Shown one piece after another: positions 43,900-56,220 of a stretch of DNA of 64,000 nucleotides. The notes under the pieces were generated by a model. That model was not told the DNA's origin. It did not search any database and worked only from the letters and a program-made list of their open reading frames with translations. This stretch comes from Tribonema minus (taxonomy: Eukaryota; Sar; Xanthophyceae; Tribonematales; Tribonemataceae). The number at the start of each line of letters is the position of its first letter. Position 1 is the stretch's first letter. The stretch lies in assembly GCA_017506865.1 (NCBI GenBank), contig JAFCMP010000002.1:1054001-1118000 (forward strand), in the 5' to 3' direction. The translations under genes were made by a program, and so were the position numbers.

Positions 43900-44938
43900 T
43901 GTGGGGAGCGACGCAGTTTTGGCGCGTCTATCCGCTGGGCAGCAGTGGCAGATGTGGCTTGCAGGCGCATCCGCGGTCGCAGGCACAGCTGTGCGCAGTG
44001 TGCGCTGGCCGAGTTTGTTCGTGGCATCTGCCAAATTGAATGTGCATTGCGGCAGCATCAGCTGCTGCTGCAGCAGCCCCGCAAACGACTGATGGAGAGT
44101 GCACAGCATCGTCAGGGTTGTAGCAGCGACAGTGATGGCGGTGGCAGTAGCGCGCTAACGGCAGCATCAGCAGCAGCAACTGGCAGCAGCAGCAGCCATT
44201 ACAACAGTGCCTGCAGCGTCGGCAGCGCGGGCAACGCAACTGATGAAGGTTGTGCGCATCATCTGCAAATCCACATTGCAGGAGCTCATACAGCACCTGC
44301 AGCTTTGCCGACGCCAGCGGCGGCTGCTGCGACAGTCACTGTGGCTGTGGGCGTGTTGCATATGCCGGATGTGATCTGATGGACTGTTGTTGCGGTCAGC
44401 ATGGAGTGCATTCCCATATACTGCGTATCTTGCGTGCGCGAGTTCAACACCGCATGCAGCTGCGCGGCGGCGGGGGCAGCGACAGCAGCAGCGTAACGAC
44501 AGCAGCATTGGCGGCGGCGGCGCATCGTTTGGCCGGTAGATGGCTGCGCACACATATCGATGCTGCCCGTGCATTGCACCAGGGAGGTTGACAAACCATG
44601 AGACATGCCAAAGACGATGGCAACAGCGGCAGCGGCGTATGGCTGATGCTGGATGTTCTGACCTCACTGCGAGAGCTCGCTTAGCCTGGCACTCACGTGC
44701 GGCAGACATCGACAGGCGCAGACACAATTCTGGTGCGCACGTGTCGACACGCATCCACATGCATCCACGTCTCAAAGCCGAAGCTAATGTGAAGGTATGT
44801 ACGTAAATTTCGCTTGCCAATGGGTTTGTTCCTCGCAGCATGCTGCCCCCGCTTCTATTGGAGTTTTCGCAACCGCCAGCTGCAGCTGAAGATCTGAGGC
44901 CGCTATACACAGCATCTATTCACGTCGGTGGGTGAGGG
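43900..44938 (+). other. Downstream flank of gene A, conserved in the second copy
   Basis: After the stop codon a stretch of about 900 bases with GAGCGACGCAGTTTTGGCGC, CAG/CTG-rich repeats and open but unrecognised frames is also present after the second copy (60,593-61,640). It is best read as 3' UTR and downstream DNA carried along in the segmental duplication. Confidence 0.55.
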
Positions 44939-44982
44939 CAATTGCAGGTTCCTTTTAAAAAGGAATTCCTGCCCCTCAATTG
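44939..44982. repeat. Hairpin-forming inverted repeat
   Basis: Outer CAATTG boxes (44,939 and 44,977) flank an imperfect palindrome, GCAGGTTCCTTTT and AAAAAGGAATTCCTGC. A C-run follows at about 44,990-45,000. Confidence 0.7.
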
Positions 44983-47900
44983 CTTAAGCCCCCCCCCCCC
45001 GGTGCGTTTTGCCTAAGGCGCCAGCCAGGTACCATCATGTGCAGCTGCGACTGTGCTTTAGAAAGCCGAGTTGACTCTCAAGACTGCCAGTGCCACTGGT
45101 GGTGGCTCGCTGCGGCAGCCACTGGCAGCTCGTGCTTGCCAGCACTGAGTGTCGGACGGTCCTGCCCAAGACAACAGCGAGACGCACCGCGATCGCATTG
45201 GTGCAGCACTGCCATCATCAGGTTGTGTGTGCTCTGCAGCGCTGCGGCCGGGTGCTGCGCCAGTGCTCACAGGCCAGCGCGCTTTTCACCTGAGCGCTGA
45301 CATGAGCCCTGCTGGCTAGCCATGGCAGCTGACCCCATTGTCTTGATGTCTCAAGTCTGCAGCCATGGCGATCACACACAGGTGTGCGCATGCAGTGTCC
45401 ATCCTCAGGAAGGCTCTGAATGTGAATTTTGCCTGGTGTACAGATCATATTTACGAGGGAAGTGGTATTGGATATTGTGCTCGTGACAAAACGGCTGTGT
45501 GTGGCGCGCGAAACACACATGCTTTCTGTCAAGTGAAGTTTCCCAAGGCATCATGCATATACATATGCCAGCCTCTGCGCGCTGCGCGGTCTGTTGCCTC
45601 ACGTATTGTGGCCCGTGATGCCTACATGCACACATCTTCAGGCTGGTGCATTAGGTCAGAAGGACATGCAGGATGCAGTGACTCATCGGATGCACACACC
45701 CTTGCCAGAAAGTCACTGTCGGTTGAGCTCTGTCGCCAGCGCTGCAGATGTGTTTCACGGTGTTTGTGTGCCCCGCACGCAGGGTCAATCAATGTCCACA
45801 ACTGCTGCAGCATAGCATTCAAGTATGCATTAATGCGCATTGGGTCATGACATGTGCCACAGTGACCCCAGGCGGCGAGAGCGCTCATCACACGATGAAC
45901 AGTCGCATGCCTGGTAACATGTACGATGAGGGTGGCGAAGATCTGCGCATCTTGAATGACATGCTGCAGTGCGGGCGCCTAGAAACGCTTGCCGCCTCGG
46001 CCATCAGCCTGAGCTGAGGCTCCATCATCTGGTCCACAGGCTTCCTCATGTTCATGCCACGCTCACTTGCTCCAGCGCCGCCTGCTGAACGATGCGAGGG
46101 TGATTTGGCTTGACGACCTTCGCTTCGGCCACCAGGCCCCTGTACAGTATCAGCTTTTTCACCTTAAGCAATTGCGGCAGGCGAACAGGTGCTTCTTGAT
46201 TGCAGCAGGTTGTGGAATACCTGATGGCGGCTGACGCTCGCATGCGGCAGCCATGACTGCATATTGTCATTGTAGTGTGCGCCCACGTGATGTCAATGCA
46301 ACGCGCCAAGAAACCTGTACGTCATTGGTGTCAATGAAATGCATCTTGGTACCTGACAGTGTACGACATTGCTGTACAGGTACCAAGATGCATTGTTGAA
46401 ATTCATAGCTTTACCAGGAGTGCACTGCCAGGTTTGCAGCTCCTGGGAGTAGGAAGTGCGGCTTGCGCTCCTGTGGGGCAGTGACGCAGAGGGGCAGCCG
46501 ATGTCAGCACGCCTAGCATACACTACTACACCTTGTGTGGTACATACGTCCCTGAGGCTCCCGGAGGCTCCCCACACCTGCGCATGCATGCTCCTCGGTT
46601 TGTACCCCTTGAGCATACTAAAGTGCTCAGCGCACACAGTGCATAACGTTACCTGGTCTGCACAACGTTGCATATGTCTCGACATATGCATTTGATATAA
46701 TTTATGCTCGTGCAAGCGCTTGGCCTCAGGCTGCTACTGCAGCAGCCCATGCGAGTCGAGGGCTTGAAATATAATATATTGCAATATTGATAGCATATGC
46801 AATATTGCTTGATGAATTCAGAGGTCTGTGCTGTCATACATGAGGACGTCAAACTTTGAAGTCACTGTCACAGTCTGCACGGCATGCCTGCCATGGCAAC
46901 CAAAGTTTGTGCAGTGCTGACCATTTACAATGGCATTCTCCCCCATGCCAGTGTCGCAGCCTACTAGGCTTCCATGTTGATGGCATTGATGTTACGTCAG
47001 ACTGCCAGTATGTAAGCGACGGATGTATCCGCTTTTGCGCAACAATGCTCCAATGCAATTACATGACGTCGGGCTGCCACCAGTAGCTGCATATCCATGG
47101 CTGCAGCGGAATCGAGATGTGGCGCCATGTGAAAATGGCATTCAACATCATTGAGCATGGAGTATTAGGGCCCGTAAGGGGAGGCATATGGACGAGCCGT
47201 TTGAGGGGGGGAGATGATTTTACCAAAAAAAAAAAAGGATTGGTGATATTGTTTAGAATTCTTCTTAACAGCGATCGGCAACGCGAATTGAGACATCTAT
47301 ATACTTTCAAGGTGTTCACAAAAAACCTGTAGATTGTGGTTGTAAGCTGGACATGAATCCACCATCTGAGCTTTCCACGTGCGTCAGCGAGGTTGTTTGA
47401 AATATAAAGAGTATACGTATACATATCGCTTTTCTCTGTCCTCTGAGCACACACTGTCAGACTTTAGGCATCACTGACCAGTGACTTGGAGACATGCACC
47501 TCACCAGGAAACAGCTCCTGCTTGAGCGGTGATGGCTCAGAGATTGAGCTGATACCCTGTAGCACTTGACGCTGGCTGTCATGTGGAGGTGGAACTTCGA
47601 AGACATCGTTGAACCTCCTCAGGGGGTGATCTTGCTTGCGACCTCGATAATTGTGTGGTGTGAGATACCATGAGCTGATGCCAGTCGAGGGTATCCAATA
47701 TACCTCAGACTAAAATTTGTTCATGAGCATGCTAATCTTTCGAATCCCAAACCTACTAGGGCATATTGGGGTCATGGGGCCCCCGGGTCATATATGGTCC
47801 GTCTGATTTAGAAGTACGGTCTTCTGCCGCTCAAGCGGAAGAAAAAAAACATAATAGATACACACACGCCGTAAGCATGCAATTTGGCGATGTCGTTTTC

Positions 47901-48090
47901 AGTGATCGCCAATGCGCACTGAGACACTAGCGAGTGGTAGTGGTTGATTTTAAAAAAAAGGAACGACTGCACAACCACACGTGACCTTTTCGGGTTTCGC
48001 GCCCTTTTTCAAATCTGGTGTATGTGTGTGTGTGAAAAGTTGTTTACGTATGGACTTGTATTTATAAAGGCCCAAGGGAGGCCGGGTTGC
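44983..48090. other. Unassigned interval, 44.98-48.09 kb
   Basis: No gene model is supported. Minus-strand open frames at 46,293-46,715 (with CADQVTLCTVCAEHFSML, a CxxC-like start) and 47,059-47,454 have protein-like stretches but no recognised domain or splice partners. The region from about 46,650 to 48,000 is AT-richer than average and has a 13-base A-run near 47,224. The left end of the retroelement must lie just below 48,126. Confidence 0.4.
46338..46394. repeat. Perfect 18-bp stem-loop
   Basis: AATGCATCTTGGTACCTG (46338-46355) and its exact reverse complement (46377-46394) are separated by a 21-base loop. Nearby GCATATGTCTCGACATATGC (about 46,670) is a second short palindrome. No flanking transcription signal was recognised. 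Confidence 0.9.
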
Positions 48091-48125
48091 CTATGCAATC
48101 GAAAAGCTTGCGTCAACGCAGCAGC

Positions 48126-51100
48126 CTAGTCTGCGCTGTGCCCTAGGAGTTTGGATACCGGCGCCGCAACACAGCCCAGCATTCGCGCTCCACGTGTGTA
48201 TGCCCTGACGCGCTCCGCCAACTCCCGCGCCAGTGATATGCTCAGCTCAATGTGGATCTGACGCTTCGCTAACCCGGCCTTGCGTAACACATCTGCCTTC
48301 CCCCCCCCTGAGCACAGTGCTGAGTGCATTGCCAACTCCTTAACAAAAAGGCTTGTCTGCTTGCCCAGCCGTCCGTACGACTCCTGCACGAATGGCACAA
48401 AAGCCCAAGATGACGTCAAGGTGCCGGTGTGGTGCTTGACCTTCGCGTCCTCCCCCACTGGGCACCCCAGCAGCATAGCCGTCCGTGTTCGAGGCATTTG
48501 TTTTGCCTGTCAGGTACGAGCTCGCTGTGGGCGCGCGCACACTTGTGTCTAGCACTATTCCCTTGTTACGGTATGCACTGCTAAAGTGCAGACACCCTGG
48601 GTCAATTGACTGTGTCCGCCCGATACCCCGGTACCTTGAAGACGCTAGCGTCCTCATTGCGGACAATAGAGACATGGTGCTGTCTCAAGATGCGCTATAG
48701 GCACCGCTTTTGGGCAGTGTGTGTCGCGTTGTGCCCCCGTATGTGCTGGCTGGGGCAGCTGATCGCATGCGTGGAGGTGGGGCTCACGTCACTGCACCGC
48801 CATGGGCACACCTCGCCCTGTATGCCCCACCCGTCTATAAAGATCGCAACCAAAATCATCGTGGCTGCCGCCATACTGGACATGGGCGCCGCACCCGGGC
48901 GGTCATTGGCAGCGGGCGGCACGCTCATCCACGCCATTGCCCCGGACGCACGCTGGCTGCGCAGCTGCGCCAGGACACGCGCGCTAGCCTGTTGGCGGCG
49001 GCGGCTGGTGTCACGCGAGTCACCAATAAGTGTAGCCTGCATCGGCTTGCCCACGGCACCAGCCGAGGCAGCCTCTAGGTCCTCCACCAGGCAGTCCTCG
49101 TATTGACGTCGAAGAACATTTGAAAGGCCGGCTTGTAGTCCGTGCGTGAAGTGACCGCGCCGGCGGCGGGGCACTACCTTCCTGCAGATCTCGTCAGCAT
49201 AGGCCTCCCAGTCGTCGTCGTCGTCCTCCTGCCCGCCGCTGCAGCTGCTTTCTTCCGCGCTAGTTTGTGTTTTAGCGTGCGTGGAAGAGGCAGCCGCGGC
49301 AGCGGCTTGAGGGCCAGGTACGGTCGCCGCCGCGGCGGCCGCCTCGGCGCCAGGCACAATGCCGTGGGTGTGTGGGGCTGGCTCAGTGGTCCCCGTCTCC
49401 GTGATGGCAGTTGCGGCGTAGATCGCTTGCACCGCAGTGGGGAGCGTCGACGCTGCGGCCGTCGTATCTGCTGCCCACCGTAGCAACGATGCTGGGAGCT
49501 GCTCGGCCACAGCTGTGCGTGATTTTTCGCCGCCATCAGCTGTCAGCGCTCGCGTAGAGCGTCGCACGGCCTCGATGATCGGCGGCAGTCCCTGGTCCTC
49601 GCGTATTGCGCATGAGTGCTGCGCGAACCAGGTGACTGCGCCGTGTTCGTCAGTGCCGAGCCTCAGGGCCCCTGCTGCCACAGTGGCATGAATTATTGCA
49701 GGCCGCAGTGTTGTGCATGCCTGGGCCGTGTATGCGGCTGGTGCCAGTAGCCCCACAAGCGGCATGCCCAGACCGCCTCGTCGCTCCGGCAACCGTGACG
49801 CCCGCAGTGGCACTGCGATGTCCGTGAGTTCTGGCGGGCCCAAGCGCGGCAATACCAGCACGCTGCCACTGCTGGCTCATTGTCACCAGCAGTGCAGGCG
49901 GCCAGCAGGTGTGACTTCATGACTGCCGCGGTAGCGCAGCCGTGCAGGTGCAGCATGCGTTCAAGCGTCCATGCACAGAACCCGTCAAATGCGTGCAGCC
50001 ATGTCTCACTCAAAGCCGTGTCAACGACCCGAGCTAAGAAGCCCATGCGCTTCGTCAGTGACCTGCGCAGAATGAACTGTGCTGCCTGTAGGTGATGCCG
50101 CGCCATTCCAGCTAGCTGCCACGACAATCGCCATGTCCCTGCGTCAACAAGATGCTTGCTCATGGCAGCATGCATATAGGCTGCCAGTGGGTGCCCTACC
50201 GGTACCCCGACCGACGTAAAGCCCTGACTGGATTCTGGCATGGTGGCGTCCACAAACGGTATGTCAAGGGCGCGCAGGCGTGCTCTGGCCGCTTCATCAA
50301 ACACTGTGCCGCGCATGGCGATGGCCAGCGACTTGTCTGGTCGAACGCGTAGGCCCCCTGCCGCAAGCCGACGGATCACCTCTGCCACCCCAGCGGCCGC
50401 TGCATCGTCGAAGTAGGCAGCTTGCAGCACGTTGAGGTCATCCAGGAAAGCGCAGTGCGGGGCTGGTGGTTCCGCTGTGCTGTGGCCGTAGTCCGGCATA
50501 CTGCCGGGCGTCGCATTCACTCCATCAGGGTAGAAGAGTAGGAAGGCCGCTGCCACTGCAAAGTACAGCGGCCCTAGAGGGTCCCCTTGCTGGCACCCTA
50601 GGTGGGAACAGATAATGCGAGCTTCACCGTTCACCTCCACTCGCATCTCTGGGGCAGTGTCACCACAGTATACGGACTCAAAGTGCGGGAGCAGCTCCGG
50701 ACAGAAGAGCATAAGTCCCCGCACAATGGCGGCGCGATCCACACTGTTAAATGCGTTCTCACAGTCCAGCTGGATTGTGGTGCCATACAGCTCGTGCCAC
50801 ACGCGCGCGCGCGCTGCCACATGCTCGACGCCAGACCGGTATCCTACGCCAAACTGCGACATGGAGGCCAGCAGCCCCGAAATTTTGCCCTTGACACTCC
50901 GTGCCGCTGTGGACCCGAGGAGTCTGCGCCAGACACTGGAGCAGGCGATCTGACGCCGCTTCTGTCCTATGCCTGAGAGGGCCGCGGCGCGGAGAAGCCG
51001 TAACGGGATCCGCTCCGCTCATCCGCGACCCTGAAACTCAAAAAGCAACCGAGCACTTATGCTATAGTGAAGTCTCCAGGGCAGAACAGGTGTTGAAGTT

Positions 51101-52898
51101 GGGTAATGGCATGCTGTAGCCCTATGTCAGGGGCATCTGCTGACTAGTAGTACTCACTTGTTGAAGTTGATGTTGTTCCTGATGTGATATTGTACTTCAA
51201 CGGTGATATTCATACCTCAACTTCATGCCAACTTCAACTGTCATATCACTGCTCAGCGTGCAATAGCACGGCTCCACCCGTCTCAACTTCAACAACCAAC
51301 AGCTCTTCTGGTGCGTCTAAGTGAGGCCAAGAATCTACCATTGTCAAACTTCAACAGTTTGAGTGTCTTGACTGACTTCACTATAGCATAAGTGCTCGGT
51401 TGCTCTTTGGGTTTCAGGGTCGCGGATGAGCGGAGCGGATCCTCGGTTGCGATTGCTCCGGCAGCAGTTCGGGCTCAACAAGCAGCGTCGTGAACACCTT
51501 GGCCAGGTGATGGGCGAATGCCGGTTCCATCACATCCGATTCTGAATCACCAGCTAGTCCTGGCGAGGCACTGCCCACGGGGCGGGTGGCTGCTTTCACT
51601 GGTGCACCAGGCCCAGCAGCCATCAAGAGGTGTTCATAGCGTAGGCCGTCCAGCCCTCCTGCCTTACCCGCCCCTGCTGCGGACAAGGTCGACAGTATGT
51701 CTGTCGCCTCCACCTCGAGGCGCCGTCCGGCTGCGCTGGCAGCATCCTCAGGCCTATCGCTGCGATCATGCGCCTGACCCGATTCGAAGACGGGACTGCC
51801 GCTGCCAGCGGGCCCGGCGGTCGTTGCCAACCCTGCGCCGTGCAAGCAGTGCCGCCGGGCGTCGCGTACCAGGCCGCGCACTTGCTCCATTGGCGCATCG
51901 ACTACCCCGGGCCGGGTGCCAGTTTCAGGGTGCTTTGCTGCCAGCACCTGTGCCGTGACCTCGTCTGCTGGGGCGCATGCTTCACGCGCCTCTAGTCGTG
52001 CGGCAGCCAGGCCTACCCCCCGTCGCTTGCCTGAGAGGGCAGCGCATGCTGTTTGCTGCCTGGAGTCAGCCTCCGTCCAGTCGGCATCGAAGTTCGTTTG
52101 TGCCGACGCCGTAGTGCGTTGTTTGGTTTGGGGGCCCGCAGCGCCGCTGCTGCTGACAGCGTCTTTCTCAGTAGCTCCGCAAAGTCGCCAGACAGCAACG
52201 CTGCCAGCCGGGCCGCAGGCGGCATACCGGTTCCCTCCGGTTGCCTACCAAAGGCCATTGCTGCTAGCAGGTGCAGCAGCCTGTAGCCGCGCTGCACTAG
52301 AGTCTGAGAAACCTGATGAGCAAACGCCCCGGCACCATGGTGGAGGCGCACCCGTGCCGCCTCACGTGCACTGTCTGTGGCGTCCGCCAGTAGTCGTGTG
52401 GCGTGCTCCACTAGCCGTGCCCACTGGGTGCACTGCAGCTGAGTGCGGAAGGGGTTGGCAGTCGTGGTGAACCGTAGCAGCAGTAGATCCGCCTCATTGG
52501 TCTGGTCAAGTGCGTGGACGACCGAGGGCGTCGAGAGGTCCCAAGCCAGGGATGCTCGTGCCTGGGGCTTTGAGGGCCTGCCACTGGTGGTGGTGGTCGG
52601 GGGGGGCGGTGACGCGGCATCGTCCGGCGGGTCCAAGTCCATGTCCGCCCATCCCACGGCCGTCCCGTGGGGGGGGCTGCTGTCCTGCAGGCTTAGGCTG
52701 TTAGACTGAGTGCGGCTGCCGGCGCTGCCAGGCGGTGCCGCAGCAGCTGCCGTTCGGCGCCGGCGTTGCGCGCCGGTTGCCGTGGCCGCCGGGCGTTTCT
52801 TGCTGGACTTTGAGTTGGCAGCGCCACTAGCCGGCACCGCCGGTGGCTTTGGAGGTGTCGCTGCGGCAGCCCCCGCCGCCGCGGCCGTTGTTGTTGTT
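48126..52898 (-). mobile_element. Decayed non-LTR retroelement with RT and endonuclease-like C-terminus
   Basis: In transcription order: a 5' open frame (52,013-52,898, no ATG, no domain recognised); a frame with GGLDGLRYEHLL (51,414-51,947); after an inserted element, the main reverse-transcriptase frame (49,693-51,005) with GVGYRSGVEH, QLDCENAFNSVDR (motif A), CQQGDPLGPLYFAV (motif B) and the catalytic AFLDDLNVL (motif C). Next comes the thumb-like LPERRGGLGMPLVGLLAPAA (48,695-49,861), a Cys/His stretch (CPWRC, HAISCPSQHIRGHN), and endonuclease-like remains VLDTSVRAPTASSYL and FVPFVQESYGRLGK (48,126-48,675). At least four frame changes separate these pieces, so it cannot be autonomous now. 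The RT order and C-terminal region fit the LINE type with a restriction-like endonuclease. Confidence 0.85.
51006..51442. mobile_element. 437-bp inverted-terminal-repeat element inside the RT frame
   Basis: 69-base terminal inverted repeats (51006-51074 and 51374-51442) match at 67 positions, starting GGATCCGCTCCGCTCATCCG. The interior has no gene and is rich in TTGAAGTT/AACTTCAA. It interrupts the reverse-transcriptase frame. Removing exactly 437 bases brings the frames on both sides back into register (PEQSQP before, LRLLRAAALSG after), which shows it inserted into a previously continuous frame. No target-site duplication is evident. It looks like a MITE or foldback element moved by an unknown transposase. 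Confidence 0.85.
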
Positions 52899-52931
52899 TA
52901 AAGTTGTTTACTGTGCTGGTGTTTCGTGGCA

Positions 52932-54063
52932 TGAGTGGCAGCAGCTACGGCAGCAGCGGCGACGAAGATGTCGACATGGCTGGATATGGTGCAGCGACGA
53001 CTGAGCACCTCGATGTGACCCGTTTTTCTCGGTTCCACCCACGTGATCTCAAAACTACACCAGGCGAGTTGTAGGCGAGTTGTCATGCTCGTTGCGGCAG
53101 CTGGGCGGCTATCTGCTTGTGCCAAAAGCATTCCTCAGCCAAATGAGCCAGAAATTGAAGGAGGAGGCGGCTATTCAGGCAGACCATGTCCTGCGGCATA
53201 TGCCGCAGAGCGAGAGTGTCCGCTTCTGCGCCCTTGTGCCCCGGCAGCGAGCACTTCGCACAAGTGTCGACACTAGCACCTACCCGCACTTCATCGTTCA
53301 ATCTGATGCTACAGGTATTTTGCACGCGGGCACGAGACGGGTAACACAGGGGTGGAAAATCCTCAGCCTGATCAAAACTGCCTGCACATGTGAGGGGAGG
53401 GGAATCACCAAAAACTTCAAGTTTGGGATGTGTGCGATGTGGATCTGGGTGTCAATGGTGACCAATATGGCGTTGTCTCACCGATTACATTTTCTTATTG
53501 GAAAATTAATGTTTGTACTCACCAAAATCTGTTTTTAAGTGCTCAGCCTGAATTTCACCCCAGTGAAGCGATCAGCTCCACCCCAAGGCGTCCTTGAATG
53601 CCATGCTGCTGGTCCAGGACTGACTTGCATGCTCATATTGTGTTTTCGTTGACGTAACTTGTTGTCGTCCAGGCCGGGCAAGTGGGTGCAGATCAGCCCC
53701 GCTTTGAAGCAACTAGTGTCCTCGCAAGTCACTGACCAGACAGCCGCAAAGCTCAGCGCCTACATCCTCCGCATGCTGCAGTGGCAAGAAGGTGTCAACA
53801 CTCTGTCTTCGGCATCAGATTCTTTCAAACTGACTGCAATGCGATCTGAAATGCCTCCTATGGCTGTGGACCACACAGCCACAAATTCTACGTGCCCTCA
53901 ACTTGAGAGCACCAGTGCCACCAGTGGTGACAACTTGAAGGGCCCAGTGGGTGACTCCATGATCTTAATGGCTGAGGCAGCAACGACAGCGCCAATGCAG
54001 ACGAGCAGTGCCTCAGGTGAGACTCAGTGTGGTATGGTGCAGGTCTTCCTGAATACATGCGCC
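52932..54063 (+). pseudogene. Gene E: broken gene next to the retroelement
   Basis: The frame starts MSGSSYGSSGDEDVDMAGYG and ends after TTPGEL at a TAG made by an 11-base tandem duplication (GGCGAGTTGTA then GGCGAGTTGTC, about 53,074-53,095). Directly beyond, in another frame, it continues LSCSLRQLGGYLLVPKAFL to a donor at 53,315 (ACAG|GTATTT). A second open stretch at 53,673-54,063 reads KWVQISPALKQLVSSQV and AYILRMLQWQEGV with a possible GTGAGA donor. The phase of these two pieces does not match by one base. No family was recognised. Shortly downstream the sequence is replaced by inverted exons of the gene A copy. Gene E could be a relic, or my exon ends may be wrong. Confidence 0.5.
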
Positions 54064-54175
54064 TAGGACTCAGCTCCCTGCGTACACAAGTAGTACAAGG
54101 GATGCCAGTCATTGACCGTCACACAGCCAGATCATTCTCTTTTTTGCAGAAACTTAAGCCTGAGGGCGGCCCTTG

Positions 54176-55720
54176 GGGACAGGCTGCGGTACTCCATGAC
54201 GTCGCTGGAGACGGCGCACGTGAGCGCCACCGTGCGCAGCGACCGAAGGTCTGCCTGCAGCGGCATGTGCAAACAATGGGCATCGTTACCTCTTGCAATG
54301 AGAGATGTGAAGCACAAAAAGATTGAGTGTATGGCGATGCATGAGGCTTGCTGTTTGACAGCGATCAAAGCTTCGCCTGCGGCAGTGCATGGTGTACAGA
54401 CTAAAAGTTGCCACCTTCCGCGACAACAAACAAGAAGCTCAGGAAACGCGCAGTCAGGTCTAATGACCGCGCCACTGTGAGGCTGCCCTGCGTTGAGTGG
54501 TGAAGACCACTGGCATCAGCGCATGTTCGTGTCATGCGCCCTTCAACACTTTTTGTATAAGAGCAGCGATGCGCGATACATTAAGAGGGCGCTTTTCGGC
54601 AAGCCCTACACGCCTTGCACCTGCAGCACTTACACGGCACGGCGATGTTGAACGCTGCGCCGCATACACGTGCGTGGCACGTTGTGGTAGTTCCCAGCAG
54701 CGCGAGGCCTCCATGCTCGTGCTCCGAAGCCTTAAACCTGCCCTAGCGCGCGACACGACGACGAGAGCGCTGGGGGAGACCCGCCTTTGTCACTTGATCA
54801 TCACTGAGCGCCCTCTGGTGCGCACATGGGCTGACGTGCTCCTGTGCCACCTGCCCTCCTTGCTACGTGCTGCGTGGCGACGACAGAGGTACACGGAACG
54901 CGCGTGCATGCGTCGCAACGTATCAATGGTCAGCAGCACGCAACGCGCTCGGCGACATGCGCGGCCGCTGACTTGCCTTGATCTCCTCCTTTACGGCGCG
55001 CGCCTTGGCCGCGTCTACCAGGAAGATCACCGTCGTGGACTCCGCGCGCTCGATCTGGCACAGCACGACCCACCTGCATGGTGGCGCAGGGAGTCGAAGT
55101 CAGAGTCAGAAGAGCAGCAGCGGCATAACGACAAGATCGCAACACGACTCAATGGCAGCAGCCGTCTTCCACTCATCAACCAGGAATCGGCAACGCCACA
55201 TGTGCAGTGCCCGAGTCTTGGTACTGTGCGATATTGGTGTCGTGCAGGGCGCCAAGGTACATGCAATGCTTCAAAGTAGCATCGACGACACCTGCAGGCA
55301 CTGTGGTACACACTATTTGGCGGCGGGCTATTAAAAAGCCAGGGTCGTGGAAAAGCAGCACTGGTAGCTGCCCACCTCGTACAGCAGCAACAACCACGCT
55401 GGGCCTATCACAGCCATGCAAGATTTATTCTCTGCTTGCTTTTGTGACGGTTCCAAAGTGCGGTGAGCAGGTGGTGGATGATGCCATTTGTGGGAATACG
55501 GCACTTTATGCGCATGAGGTGTAGCGTTATAAAACAACTTTGCGCCGCATCATTCTCTGACAATGGAGCCTCCAGTTCTGTGTTGTTGATATGGGCTTGA
55601 GTACTACAGTACACGCTGGGCATAAATGAACACGGGGTACTTTACGAGTCTTTTCCGACTGCTGAGATCTGAGTACTGCAAAAAGTTATAATTTTGCCAT
55701 GTCGCCATGTTGCCAGCCAC
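54176..55720 (-). pseudogene. Inverted block of the gene A copy: parts of intron 4, exon 5 and exon 6
   Basis: On the minus strand 54977-55073 is a full 97-base counterpart of gene A exon 42074-42170 (QIE...STTVIFLVDAAKARAV), with its acceptor and GC donor (AAG|GCAAGT). 54,176-54,254 matches the first part of exon 42673-42777 (ADLRSLRTVALTCAVSSDVM) and then diverges abruptly after YRSLS. The right end (to about 55,720) matches gene A intron sequence around 41,430-41,580. The missing exon remainder is found on the plus strand at 59,092. Confidence 0.88.
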
Positions 55721-56220
55721 GTACCGCTTTGTAAGTCGCTTTCATGTATGCACAGTGTGAAAGTCGTCGAATGCCGCAGGCGTCAGTTCTCGACGCCGGG
55801 TGTCAGCCCGCAAGGGCAAGTGCAGTTGCCGTCAAAACATGTCGCTGGTCACTGGTAGTCTCGAGATCTGCACCCGTACTGGCAGGCTGCAGCGTGTTGC
55901 CTCGCACTGTTCGCTGTGCCGCGGCGCTCAATGCCTGGCCCCAGGCGTCAAGGGTTGACGCCCCCCCTCAACCGACCTGTGCTGCACAGTTGCTGTCATC
56001 ATGATGTCATGATGCCACCTTGCCGAATGCTTCCCACCTGCGATAAACAATTTCGCCACAGTGTCCACATCACTCTTGCTTTGTGTTGCGGCATTTTTTA
56101 TGCCTCGCGCGCGGGGGCGCAATCATCGTGACGCCTCGACCTTGTTAAACTTGAAAAGTAGGCCATGCTGTAATGTAATGCCACGTCACTGACGTCACTG
56201 ATGCTCCCAACCTGCCTGCA

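Noticed and set aside
43945-44379. 144-codon Ala/Ser/Gln-rich ORF downstream of gene A as a separate gene
   Set aside because: It depends on CAG-type repeats. The equivalent frame is not cleanly kept in the duplicated flank at 60.6-61.4 kb.
51006-51442. Helitron or LTR remnant as the source of the insertion
   Set aside because: Long terminal inverted repeats are present, and there is no TC/CTRR signature or direct terminal repeat.
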